Assembly: GCF_001949145.1 (NCBI RefSeq)
Contig: NW_019091683.1
Location: 169,456-185,848, forward strand
Direction of reading: 5' to 3'
DNA length: 16,393 nucleotides
DNA from: Acanthaster planci
Taxonomy: Eukaryota; Echinodermata; Asteroidea; Valvatida; Acanthasteridae
Both the position numbers and the translations under genes were made by a program. The notes under the pieces were generated by a model, which did no database searches, was not told the origin of the DNA, and was given only the letters and a program-made list of their open reading frames with translations. This document shows, one piece after another, positions 1-12,500 of this stretch; the first letter of the stretch is position 1, and the number at the start of each line of letters is the position of its first letter.

Positions 1-3000
1 GAATTAAGAAAGACTAGGAAAACAGGAAAAAATGTGCCTTGTCATTCCATTAGAATTGGGACCTGACAAGTTGAGGATACTTGTGGGTGGCACCGGCAGA
101 TCAAAAAGATAAAATCTGGCACCAGGCAAAACCAACTGGTGACAAGGTTTTGTTTTTTATTATTATTATTATTTTTTACAGAATGGCTGTTTTGTTTTTG
201 GACTTTTCCCCTTATTACTTGCCGGCTCAAAATCCCTGTACTCATTTGAGCCGTGACAGGTCCATACAGCCCTTTAGAGGTTAAAATCTGGCACATTCTC
301 TGGTGTGGATCAGTTTCGGTTAATTTGAGGTATTTGCTTCACGTTTATGTACTAAACAGACTGGTGCAATACCAACATCCAAAAAAGAGTTAATATTTTG
401 CTATAGAGGGATCCCAATACGACGCTTTTAGCGTCGATCTGCGCACTTCCGCGTTTGAAAACGAGGCTGTATGTGTCAGCTTCAATTCTTAATACAATCA
501 AACGATTGAAAGTAAGGAGTCAAGACACAAAATACATAAAGGTATGTGAAATTCAGACTTTTCAGGCTGCAAATTTTTGTGGAAGAGTCTTTCAGGATGA
601 CTCAACACGTAAAATCAAAAGAAAAAATAACAACAATTGACCGCGAACTGACGTACCTGCGATGGTCCTGTATCTTGTGCAGTGGGCGTGGTTTAAACTG
701 AAGTGGTAACACACTTACGAACCTGATACTCCATGCACTGTGTGGACTCCGCGGGTGCGCGCGACGGAGTTCAACACAGAGAGCGTTGGTTTCGGTGCAG
801 ATATGCGCAAACGGCGCTAATATGAAACCCCTCTATAAGTGTGTTACGCCCAGTACGAAGTATCACTGGTCTTCTTAAGTTATGTATTTGAAAAGAAACA
901 CTTTTTCAGGGAAAAGTACATGATGGATGAGTTATCTCTATTTTCCAAATATGATTTAATGCACATTTGCATCTCAACTCCAAATAAGCTTTGGTTTACA
1001 AATTAATGATCGCCCACAGTCTGTGCTCTTCTATGTCCCGAGACCGGTGAAAGTACTTTCCTCATCCAGTTTGACAGATTGTTTAGCTAAATGAAAGTCT
1101 GGAATAAAACAGATTGAAGGCTGTGCGGAAATGTATTATTCAGTAAATGCTAATTTTTCTTGACGGCATAGGTTGAATATCATTGTTTGACAAAGAGTAC
1201 TCAGCGGAAAGACGCTGTTGTACTCTTTTCCCAAAGCGTACATTTGGTCCTAGTCAAATTTGTGAAGGATTTTATGTCGGATTCTCACAGACATCTGTGA
1301 TTAAAGATTTGATCAGATTGGTAACGACCGAAGAGACTGAAGTTGTCAATATGTTAAGGAGAGTGCATTATCTCCCTCCAACGTGCTAAGGGGAGCAACA
1401 ATGTTTGGAGAGTGACCTTAAAAGACTCCTGTAAAGCGTTGGTTGACAATAAAGTTTATATTAAAGTGGAACTGCCATTATTTTAAGGGCGGCAGGGAGC
1501 CATTTCTTCATGGATTAGCGAGTTTCTTCCTAGATGATAGTGTTTTGGTACGCAAATGTTGCCCCTCTGTACAAAGGGGTAATCTTACGAGTACAACATA
1601 AAGAGACATTTGTTCCAATAAACGGGGTTTTCAGTAAGTCAGTTGGACATACATTTATTAAGATAATATTTCGATTAAACAAATCAGAAGTTCCTTGAAG
1701 CGACAAAAACAGAGACCAAGATGAATTCATCTGTGAAGTTAATCCCCTCTCATTTTAATGTGCGTTAAGTGTGGACTTTATCAAAAAATGGAAAGTCTTA
1801 ATTACCGTATTAAAGACGGTTAAAGCTACACTGTTCGCGTATTTAATCCACGTATACAGATATCTATATTCCCAGACGTGAGAAGTTAATATTTATTTCA
1901 GGAATAGAAATGTCTCTATTATAGAGACATCTCTATTCCTAATAGAGTTATCTATGTTGTACGTCCTGTTTTACATTGATAGAGATATCTCTATTGTGTT
2001 TCTCGTCCAGCACACTGGGTCAACGGAAAGGTCATTGTAACGTCACGCACAAAGTTTCAATGGACATCAAGATAACAATTTTTTTAAACAGAAAATGTTG
2101 AGGGCGACCTGCTGACCTTGGAAGCGGGAACTTAATAGAGCCTGAAAGTAAAAGGTCCCGCAGCGAGCTTTCAGAACCTTTGCGCGGTCTGCCTATGGGG
2201 ATTTTACATTGGGCCGTCCTATCGCGTTCGATAATTTTGGAAAAATAATTTCTTACTGAAACCACCTCATGAAACACTCCTGTTGGAATTTTACCTTTGT
2301 CTTCCTCGAGTAATATTTTGGAAAAATCACCTGGAAATGGGTGAAAACGAATTTTAGTAACGACCTTTCACGCCCGGCGATATCGTACCTAGGTCACGTT
2401 GTTCATGCACGTTTGTTTTTACTCGCCGTGCTTTCTTGAAAACGAGATTGTACAACCTTCAAAAGATTTACCTACCTGTATTCGATGGGTTCCAGGTTCT
2501 GTTGAGTTGACATCACGCAGTTGTCGTCAGCAAAGGTTAGATAAAATATTTTTTAAAAATCTAATAATAAAATTTAATATTAAAATATTAACATTTAATT
2601 TTAAAATATTAAAGTAGAATATTGCTTTCTGTTTATTACCTTATAAATTATCAAAATGTGCAAAAATATTTTAATCTGTTTTTATTTTGGTTTTTACCCA
2701 CAGACTATTGTAAAATTTCAAACCGTAAATATTTATCTGCGTACGAGACTGCCGTATTGCACTGTTTTTCATGCATTTTAGATTTTCGGAAGTGATGGGT
2801 CAATTTTTGGCAGGATATTTCTTTTTAAGTCAGGTATTTTTCAGATTCTATAAATTAATATACTAGCAAAGATTTTTCAAAGCCCCTTTTCCATGTTCCA
2901 AACTGAACGAAAAAAATATTACAAATTCTAAAATCTTTTGCACGTTATTTTTCCTGTCCAAGGGTTACTGAAGCGCGCCATCAGGGATCAACTTTCAGGC

Positions 3001-6000
3001 TCTATGCACGATATACGCGGATTAAATGTTAACTTTGCATGCCATACACCTTGAGCAGAAGCACCCCCCCTTATCATTTTAAATGATTTCACAGTTCTAA
3101 TACTGCAGCTCTAATCGTGTTTAATACGATTCGTTGGAATCTGCCGATGATTGAGTAATTGCTCAACAAGATTTTTCCATCTCCTTCCTTCCGTCTTACT
3201 GGCATCGTGAATCATTCTTTCGCGAGACAGTGTTTTGTTTGTTTGAAGCTCTCAATTAGCTTCCACGAGTCGTCTCGAGTTTAACTTCATCCCCTCTGTC
3301 TTGCTTGATTCGGACACTTTACACACGACCATCCCCAGGGGTTGCGCTAGGTAACAGAACGCGCGCCCACAAGGGTGGATGAAGAACAACTAAGCATAGT
3401 TCCTGGTGCACTGCTGCGTTAGTTGATCGCACCAGATACAAAGAAGCAGATGCTCAGAAATAATTTCCTGAACAAAATGGCTCTTTCCATACCAAACAAC
3501 CTCAGTTTAGGACGCTTAATAACTTAACTCCTTAAGTTAAAAACCCTCATCGGTAGTGATTGGGTTTTTTTTTCGAGGGACGGCCTCATAGCGCCACCCC
3601 CCCCACATCTACCTTTGCGCAATCATTAAGCCTAGTGTTCTAATGGTTCGTAACAACACCTACGGCACGCAAGATCTCAAGACGGATGTAAAAACAAATT
3701 AGCCTTCAAAACTCGGAAAATGTTGGCAAACATTGCCTTGTTAATAAGTGATATTAACGCCTTTTGAAGGGAAACTGATACTCCAGTTTGATGTATTTTG
3801 TTTATGATCAACTATTTTCTTGTTAATGGGGCGTCATTTTTCATAAGGAGAAAATGGGCTTAATGAGTGGTATGCGGTGGTATTCAGCAATATAAATATC
3901 ATTTTACGCTCGTCATACGATAGTGAGTTTGTTTCTGCATTCAATTGGGGACCTTGAACTATAGAGGACAATAAGATTCCCGATTGAAAGAGGGTCCCCG
4001 ATTGACAACTGTGTACAAAACATATGGGTGGTCTTCTAAAACAGGTTAGGGTATAAACAAAAGAGGAACAATAGGGGGTCCCCAGTTGCAGGCAAATACA
4101 CACTTGTGTGCGTATGTTTGTAGGCCTTTTCAGGCGAAATCAATTAACGCAGAAAGTCGACAAATTGAACCTGATCTAATTATCCTGGCAGCCTGCCCCC
4201 CACGTCGATGTTTGGGTAATACGGTAATGATAAAGTGACTCCGCCATGATTGCACATCGTCAGGCATTGATCGGTGATGCTCTCTGCACCTCTGTATGTC
4301 GATATGGAAATAGCGCTTAATTAAGGTGCAATATGCACGCAGTTATGGATAGCTCTGCGGATGTGCAAAAAAAACAAAAAAACAAAGAAGGCATTCTTTT
4401 TCCGTGTGATTAAAGCTGCAGGTCAAATGTTCTTCCATTGCTTTCCGCTTTCCCGTCACTCAATCACTATAGACTGTTGGTCATCTTGAATTTGAAAGCG
4501 AGATTAACTGTTCATTTTTTAATATTGGGAGTACAAACGAAAGCAATAAAATGACATTTCATTTTCAATTTAAAACTCAAATTTTTCTATTTAAATCGGA
4601 TGTTTGATTTCAATAAAAATTTAGACAAATTGGCTAAAAAGCAAGCAAATTAGCTGCATGTGTAATAGTTTTATTTATTTGTTTTGTGACAAAATTAAAC
4701 AAATTTGGATTTAAATTGAGAAATTTAAATTAAGTAATTTGATTAAATCTACAAACCGCCTTGTTACTTAACCGATGACTTTTGAAAATATTTCTCTGCA
4801 GAGAAAATCACCCCTAAAAACAGTCAGGAAGCCCATCGCAACTTTAAAAATTGATGCCTACGCTCCAAGCAAAATAGAGCAATTTCGACGGCCCCGTTTG
4901 GTCCGATACTTTCAGGAATACAAGCTGACAATCCCGCCCCTGCATTTCATCCACCTTTTTAACAAACCACCCAGTCCATGTGCCACCAAAGGCTCTAATA
5001 GGAGCCCACGCAGGCAATTTTGGACCTATTTACTGGCCTGCAACCCTATCATCATTGCCTCAATTTTTCGCTGGTAATCTGCATCCTTAAAACGTTGTAC
5101 ACTGCAGTATATGAAGTTAAATATTCATGTCATCGATGGTGCTTGGTATCACCTGAAAACAACACCAAATTTAATGCTTGCACAGTTGCCTGTATTAGGC
5201 AGTGTGCCCTATAGTGTTCATGTGCAGTTATTTCCCTTATCGAACGCTTTCTTCTGGAGTTATTTTGGGAATGAAACTAATTTGTTTATGAGATATTATG
5301 TTTTATTTTATTTGAATCATTTCTATTATGGCGTTTATACGAAAAGGTATTTCATGAGAAATCTTGAGCACTCCTTGTGATGAAATAGCGCATTTTTGTT
5401 TGCTATGAACTTAATAGTCCGGTGGTGGTCAACGTGTTGTTGGCCAGTCTTAGCCGAATTCATACAAAGACTTTGAAAACTGGTGTTTTGGAAAGACAAA
5501 ATAAAATTACAAACATTGCATGTATAATGGAACAGCGTATCAAAGTAAAAAGTTGAATCATGATGGCAAAAGTACATCTAATGTTAGAGACTTTTCGCTC
5601 TCTATTTCCTGGTCACGGCGATAAGTTGTAGTTAAATATTTACAAACAAAACACACAAAATATTGCAAGGATATTACTTGGCCCACTTGTCTTGTCTTGT
5701 GTGAAGCTGCAGGAAGTAATCGGGCATTTTTGGAATGTTTACTATTGTGTATCTGACCGGGCGGCAATGCTCATAGAACACTTTGAAGTGCCAGAGTTCT
5801 AACTCCTTCTGTGTCCTATGATTGAACTCTGAAGTGGGCAATTTAAATGAAGTAAAATTAAATCACAGAGGGGGATTTATTGTTTAAACCTACAAACATT
5901 CCCAATCAGTAAACAAATTCAAAAATTGAAACATTTTGCCTTTTTACCCAAACAGTTAAATATATTGATATAAATCAGTTATTTTTTTTTAATCATTAGA

Positions 6001-6320
6001 TTTGTGATTGAAATCAGACAACCCCTCTTGCAACGCAAGGAATTATAATACAGTCTGGTGTCATCCTTATGGACAGTTTCTAATATATAAAAAGATCTGG
6101 GGAATAAGATCCAAAATGGCCTCCACGTGAATACGGGCTACAGAACTCAGTGTCTACATCCAAAGAACCTCACGTATCCAATCTCTAAACAGTTCGGGGT
6201 TTGCCCTCGTGACATGCACATTTAGCGTTTATTTATTCACGTTTCCTGACCGTCATCTTTTCGATATCGTGACATTTTATTCAAACTGAAGACCTAATCT
6301 TATATCCTATTTTCATGCAG
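1..6320 (+). other. Upstream non-coding region (intergenic and/or 5' intron)
   Basis: I find no exon I can defend in these 6.3 kb. The last part must be intron if the gene has upstream exons, because exon A begins mid-codon. Contents: a short ATT/TTA microsatellite near 157-172; a more CpG-rich stretch about 640-850; palindromes at 1900-1994; AT-rich blocks at about 2545-2650 and 4500-4760; a poly-C run at about 3596-3604. Open frames here are short, lack recognisable domains and are unspliced. Confidence 0.6.
1900..1994. repeat. Cluster of TCTCTAT/ATAGAGA palindromes
   Basis: 1900-1919 and 1921-1940 form an inverted repeat with 19 of 20 paired bases around a single central T. 1931-1947 adds CTCTATT/AATAGAG with a 3-base loop. 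1979-1994 is a perfect 16-bp palindrome ATAGAGATATCTCTAT. The same 7-base word recurs in both orientations through about 95 bp. Confidence 0.85.
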
Positions 6321-6560
6321 GCGACTTTGCCATTGTTGCAGATCTTGACAATTCCACAATTTTTGCGGGAAGCATGAAGAAAAAACTGGCCGACATTAAA
6401 GCCATTCCCCTCCAAGGGTTGAGGCGCCCTGTTGCCGTCGACTATGACCCGTTGGAAAGAATGGTGTACTGGACCGACGTAGACTCCAAACCGTTCAGTA
6501 GGATTTCGAGGGCCTATCTGGACGGGAGCGATCAAATGACTGTTGTGGATGACCTAAAAG
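6321..6560 (+). CDS. Exon A: propeller blade 1 and start of blade 2 (first YWTD)
   Basis: Acceptor TTTCATGCAG ends at 6320 and donor GTATTG starts at 6561. The exon enters in phase 1 (first two bases GC complete a split codon) and leaves with one base G, so it is symmetric, 240 bp. It encodes visible residues 1-80. The opening stretch DFAIVADLDNSTIFAG (residues 2-17) matches the edge-strand blade 1 of LDLR-type propellers, which lacks YWTD; the first YWTD is at 50-53, followed by the usual R-A-x-LDGS strand. N11-S-T is a possible N-glycosylation site. The propeller therefore starts here. Modules normally found before it (signal peptide, LDLa or EGF) were not found upstream in the window. Confidence 0.9.
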
Positions 6561-9500
6561 GTATTGTTGATTCCATTTAGTCATATTTCTCATTTGTTTA
6601 CCCTAAAAAGGCTGGATACAGGCAAGCCGACCAAAGGAGCTCAACCCCCCCCCTCATCCCAGACCTTTTTTTTTTCAAAGAGAAAAAACAGTGAAAAAAA
6701 TGATATTTGGGGTCTATTTCATTTCAGGTCCTTTTCAATGCATGTAAAAGACCCATATAGCCTCAACTTTGAGAGGCTATGTACATGGTTTCTTTTGGCC
6801 TCTTTTGGAACATTTTTAGTTGGTTTGGCTCAGCATATTTGGTTCGGCTCAGCTTCACTCTGTTTGGTTAAAGTAAACCAAACGGTTGTGTAAGAATGTT
6901 GGGACCTTTACACGTTTAAACATTTAATAAACAAAACAAAATTGCAAATCCTTTTACAGATTTTCCTAAATGTTTAAACGGAGCCGCCCCTTCAGAGGTT
7001 TGACGTCTTGATTGACGCGAGCTGGCGTTCATATTTATAGTAAACGATGCCTGTTACATACTGTTTTTTTCTTCCGGTATCTATGTACTTTTTCTAAAAC
7101 AAAAATATTCCTTGCTAGTTTTAAATGCCCCAACACCAATGTACACATTTACATTGGCATTGTTTAACTATATGATTATGCATTATGAACACCGAGGCCT
7201 ACTCTGGCGGTGGCGGCCTCTGTGAAGTGTTGGCTAAACGTTTTTCAAATTAAATGTAAATTCCCACCCTGAGTTTAGCTAAGACCTAATTTGGTAAAAA
7301 CAAACTCTTACTGCCAAAGGCATTACCTGAAAAAACTTATTTCTTTACGTAAATAGCAAAGTCAATAACATAATTGTACAAAATGGCAGTTTGCATATGC
7401 TGTATATTGATCAGCATACTCGGCATGCTTTCGAACTGATTTTCGGCTTGTGTGTCTGCTTCATAACATTGCGTGACATATCACTGTCGACTTTATTCCT
7501 CGTAAATAGGCCCGAAGTGGGATGACAATGCCGCCTTTTCTACTTTATTTTAAAAAGCTGTAGTGGCGGTTCAAGTTAAAATATCGTTTTTTATTTGATT
7601 TGTGGATATCTATTTACTGAAAAGACACCACTTTCTACACTGTAAATGCACTTAGTCCCAGACGGGCTGGCCCTGGATGTTGTAGCGAGAATGCTGTACT
7701 GGACGGATTCTGAACTTCATCACATAGGAAGAATCAGTATGGACGGTTCTGGTAAGAAGGAATACATCGTTAGCAATCTTGACAAACCCAGAACCATCGT
7801 GATTGACAGTAATCGTAGGTGAGTAATTCCAGACTAGAATTTCACGAATATGCTACAGTGGTCATAACTTGATGCAATATACGTTACTTCCCTCTGCATA
7901 ATATGCAGAGCTTACATTCGTAGGTTTATTTATTTCGAGAAAAATCGTCATTTTTGCAGGTAGTCAGACCATTTAGAGGGATGAAACGGAAATTGGCAAG
8001 AAAATTAACACCCGTTTAAAAGTAAACCGCAGAAAAAAACAACGGATAACTCTTTCCTTGAAAGTTCATTTTCGAAAGTTCAAATCGCAACGTATGCCTG
8101 ACGTACCCCAATAAAAAGAACACGCATTGTCAAATCAATCTAAAAACAAGTCATATTGACAAATTTCAAAATCTGAACTGGTTTTTGACATTTTGTCATT
8201 GTGAAGGCACATCTACTGGACAAATTGGGGCAATAATCCTCGAATTCAGAGGTCAAACTTAGATGGGAGTAACTGGACCATCATCGCTGAAGGAGAGTTG
8301 TCCCTGCCAAGCGGCGTCACTCTAGACTTGAATGGTAACGATTGTTGTTTCACCCGGTGGTTGAGGTTGTCGTTTACGGGTACAGCGTTATTATTTTATC
8401 TATGAAACTCCAAGAGACCAGAATCAGCACTTTGCATCCTCAACACCATTATGTCTGTTACCATCAGACACCCCGCAAGGTCGTGCCCTGGCCAGTTCCC
8501 CATAAGGGGACAGGTTGCGGAGACAGATAGTTTTGTTGAGGAAATTGTGGGGAAATTGCATAAAATTGTGGGGATAAAACGTGTCAACTTATATGATTTG
8601 ACCCAATGATGAGGGCTAGGCTTTCTGCAAGTGTAGTTTCTCACAGTCTGTGTGTGGGGGGGCATAAAATAGACTTGGGGGGTTCTCAGCAAGAGGGGAA
8701 CCTGCATTTTTATGCTTTCGGTTCAGTGTTAGACGAAGCAGGCCGGGCGAGCAATGACCGTAATAATATCTGCTGAAGAAACAAATGCTGGCATAGACCT
8801 GCCGTGAAAGACACTGACAAAAAAACAAGGGGAAAGAGGTGTATGGGCCATGTTTCTGACCAGTTGTTGCGAAAATACATTAATATGTTTAAAATTCTTA
8901 AATGTGCAAAATGGCAATTAATTGAAAAAGAAAACAAACAGAAATTTTATGTAAAGCCACGTAGCCTCCCCCTTCCCTAAAACCCACCCATTTCAATGTC
9001 TGCAGCGGGCAATTAAAAAGATTTTGTCTCACAATAGAAGCACCCAACTCTTCTTCCACTTTGGCGCCTCTGCCGGTAACATTACTCATCTACACCCTCA
9101 CTAACACCAAAGCTGTAACAACAGACGCCACTCAATCTAATTCGTGAACGCCTTAGGTAAAAAAAGGCTAGCAGTAGACACATGGAAAGAGATCTCTTTT
9201 GTGAGGGTGTCCGGTGCTGAAAGGAACCGAAGGGTACTCAACGTTTCAGACAGTATGCTTTGTCCTTTGTCAGTAGACAGCAGAGATTCCAATTCTAAAT
9301 GCTACATGGTCATGAACAATGCACCCGTGAGCTTCAGAGTTTGTTAACACTTTATTCGTTGTTATGTTTATCGCAATGGCGTAAATTTGTGCCGGAAGTC
9401 GGGGGAATGGGGAGAGAAAGGGTGGGGGGTGACTTTTCCGTCCATAAAAATGTGGAAGGTGGAGGATGACTCTATATAGAGGTCGGTGATCGTAATATTG

Positions 9501-12500
9501 ATGTACATCTGTAATATATTTTAAATTCATGGATAATATTACATCATAATGGCATTCTTATAGCTTTCTAAAATTATTTTCCCTTTTTGAGTGATATTGA
9601 ATGCATTTCAGTTGTTGGGAGTCTAACAAATGCTTCACAAGCCGGTTGACTTTTTTGCTCCCCACAAAAAAGGGGGGAATTATTAAATAGCCCACTCCCT
9701 TCAAAAGGTGAGGGGAATATATACCCCTATCCCCTGAAATTTACGCGCGTGATTTATTTTTTCAACATGTTTTCAGACTCACTATAGTTGCCGCAGTAAA
9801 TTAAGCCGCAAATTACGTGGATGAAGGGGTTCTCATCTCGGTTGCATTCTCCATCATTTTTACAGACACTGCAGACAGTTCGAAAAACAGCAAGCAAAGT
9901 TAACGCAGGCGTGGCAGTGATGACGACCACTGCCTGTGACGTAAATCTATGCCGACTGAAGGAATGGAATTGTTTCTGTCAAAAATCCTTGAAAACAAAG
10001 TTGCCTGATCTTGAAAACTCCAAAAGTTCAATTGGGGCGGGGCATCACTTTGCACAAAGGCATGCTGTTCATGGCACAGATGTGGCACGTTTTATCTAAA
10101 ACTCCCTCACTGTACCTGCCGTGACCGTCTCAAATTCGCAGTTCTTTACTGCGTCCTCTTCTTTATTTAGTGCAGTGCACTGGAAAGTTTGGAAATAGCT
10201 TAAAGGCGAAGGTGTAGATGATCAAAATCCCAGCCAAATGACCTCACTGGGGCATATAAACCCCTTCCCCCCCTCAGAATTGATGTCCATTGCCACTACT
10301 CCATGTAGAAACAGAATTCTTTTCTCGTGTAATAACATACAGACGATTATTTGTACTGGTGTGACGCTTGGGAAGACAAGATTGAGAGAAGTGACTTATC
10401 GGGGAATGATCGCACACTCGTAGTCAACCTCTCCAGCTATGGTTTCCTTCATCCCTTCGATTTGTCTGTGTACAACGACTACGTGTATTGGACTGACTGG
10501 TCTCAGTACGCTATCCTACGTGTCCATGTGAATGGCATAGGCGAGGAAACCTTTGGCCCAAAGGTTGTGCAACTTGGCGGAGGAATCCATATACAAGAAG
10601 GTAATGTAATTTTTTCAAGTGATTCACACTGAAGGAAGAATGTCATTTATTGCTTCCGAATTTTGTCCAGCAAGTATTTTGGACAATATAGACCCAGATC
10701 CCCCCCATAAAAGGTAATATTTTGTAAACAAAAACAAAAAAGTATCACGTATTTACATCGAAAACATATTTGCAAATGTAATCGTTTCTGCCCTTCGATT
10801 TTTTCAGAACAAGACTACTGTGATAAATCCCCTTGCAAGAACGCGGCGAAATGTGTTGATGTCATAAATGGGTATTTATGTCAGTGCCCTCCTGGCTACG
10901 AAGGTGATACTTGCTCTGAAGGTAAGTGCTTCATAAAATTACCTCTGGAATCGGCGTTTGTTCTAGTTCATCATTTGATTTTTTTATCAATTGTCTGTTG
11001 ATTTAAGGCTTTGGAGTGAATATTTCTGTTTGCATTTTAAAATGCCTTTGTGCCTTATTTGCAGTTGTGAGTTCTGTACCAATTGCAGTAATTGTTTCTG
11101 CCCTTTGATTTTTTCAGAACAAGACTACTGTGATAAATCCCCTTGCAAGAACGCGGCGAAATGTGTTGATGTCATAAATGGGTATTTATGTCAGTGCCCT
11201 CCTGGCTACGAAGGTGATACTTGCTCTGAAGGTAAGTGCTTCATAAAATTACCCCTGGAATCGGCGTTTGTTCTAGTTCATCATTTGATTTTTTTATCAA
11301 TTGTCTGTTGATTTAAGGCTTTGGAGTGAATATTTCTGTTTGCATTTTAAAATGCCTTTGTGCCTTATTTGCAGTTGTGAGTTCTGTACCAATTGCAGTA
11401 ATTGTAGGCGGGGCTGTAGGTGGAGTTGTCGTTTTAAGTGTCGTCCTCATCATTGTGGTAATTGTCGTCAAGAAGTGAGTAGATTTCGTTATTTGTGACT
11501 GTTCTAATAACATTTTTACGTCAGTTGGCAGGCAGTAATTGAAGGGTGAAACTGAAACATTTTATACATGACTGAAGAATACTCAATTTATCAAATTCTT
11601 GAAATGCCCTGATTGGTAGAAAGGTGAGTGGTAACTAGCAATGTTATTTACACTGGGCAAGCGGAGGCATCCATCCAGGGCGTTGCATTTTGTGTCATTT
11701 TTATTCGAAGTGGCAACACTTTAGAAATGATACTAGAGCTTTCTTTGAAGGGTTGTTCAACATGATTCAGCATATATCTTCAGGGGAAAAACATCATTGC
11801 AACATCATTGCATAAATTATTAAATTAATACGTAGTTTGTGGAACAGATCCAAGCCTCTAAAACATTTTTAAACGTTTGATTAAAACAGATCTTGTATAG
11901 GTGACATTATATACCGGATATGTCATTGCTCGGTCATTCGTCTCAAAACCAGTTATGTATCCAGGGGCGTGCAAAAATTAGCCATCTCATTTGTGTGCAT
12001 AATTACATCTCCTTTATGCAAATGAACCTGCTTCCCCACTATCTGAAAATTGGATGTTTATTAACCCACCCATTCGCAGAAGTATTGTACATGCTACAAA
12101 CATAGAACTAAACCCACGTTGAAAAATTTGTAATCATTATCCAAATCAATCAATTCTTTGAGCAAATATAACAAATATCTGTTATGAAATCTCAACTTTT
12201 TACTGTTATTGAAAGCTTTGTACGCAGAACATTTTATAACTTTCAAGGAGATCAACCTTTACCGGGTTGGACTTTACAAAATTAAGATGGCTTCTTAACT
12301 GGGTTTAATACATCCACTGACGTATACAATTACTTCAAAATCAGGTATAATATCGAAAATTGTCCTCAAATGATTATGTTACAGCTTGAAATGTGTACGA
12401 ATATTATTTAAATGTCAGTGCCGAAGGACGTAAAGATGACATTTGATCAGTGAAGTAGATTTGTGTTTGAAATTTTAATTTTAAGACTCCATGATGTCAG

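Noticed and set aside
834-838. TATAA inside a more CpG-rich stretch, as a promoter for the receptor gene
   Set aside because: A five-base match with no first exon, no start codon with a signal peptide and no supporting elements downstream; not better than chance.
2399-2538. Open frame with four to five cysteines and GSVELTSRSC, faintly like a von Willebrand type C module, with a GT after it
   Set aside because: Most of the defining cysteines are missing and spacing does not fit; it lies in AT-rich surroundings with no convincing acceptor.
4775-5077. 100-codon open frame
   Set aside because: No recognisable domain, composition of random sequence, no splice or promoter support; the opposite strand is equally open in parts.
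5111-5380. 89-codon open frame starting with ATG
   Set aside because: Aromatic-rich translation of AT-rich DNA, no domain, no context.
8396-8707. Minus-strand open frame of 103 codons in intron C-D, considered as a retroelement remnant
   Set aside because: No reverse transcriptase, endonuclease or other motif recognised, and no element ends.
9821-10099. 92-codon open frame in intron C-D with a possible acceptor, as an alternative exon
   Set aside because: The propeller frame is complete from exon C to exon D (DLN-DDYLYW) without it, and no domain is visible.
11313-11513. Threonine-rich minus-strand open frame
   Set aside because: It is the antisense shadow of the transmembrane exon (GTC/GTT valine codons read as GAC/AAC-type triplets in reverse).
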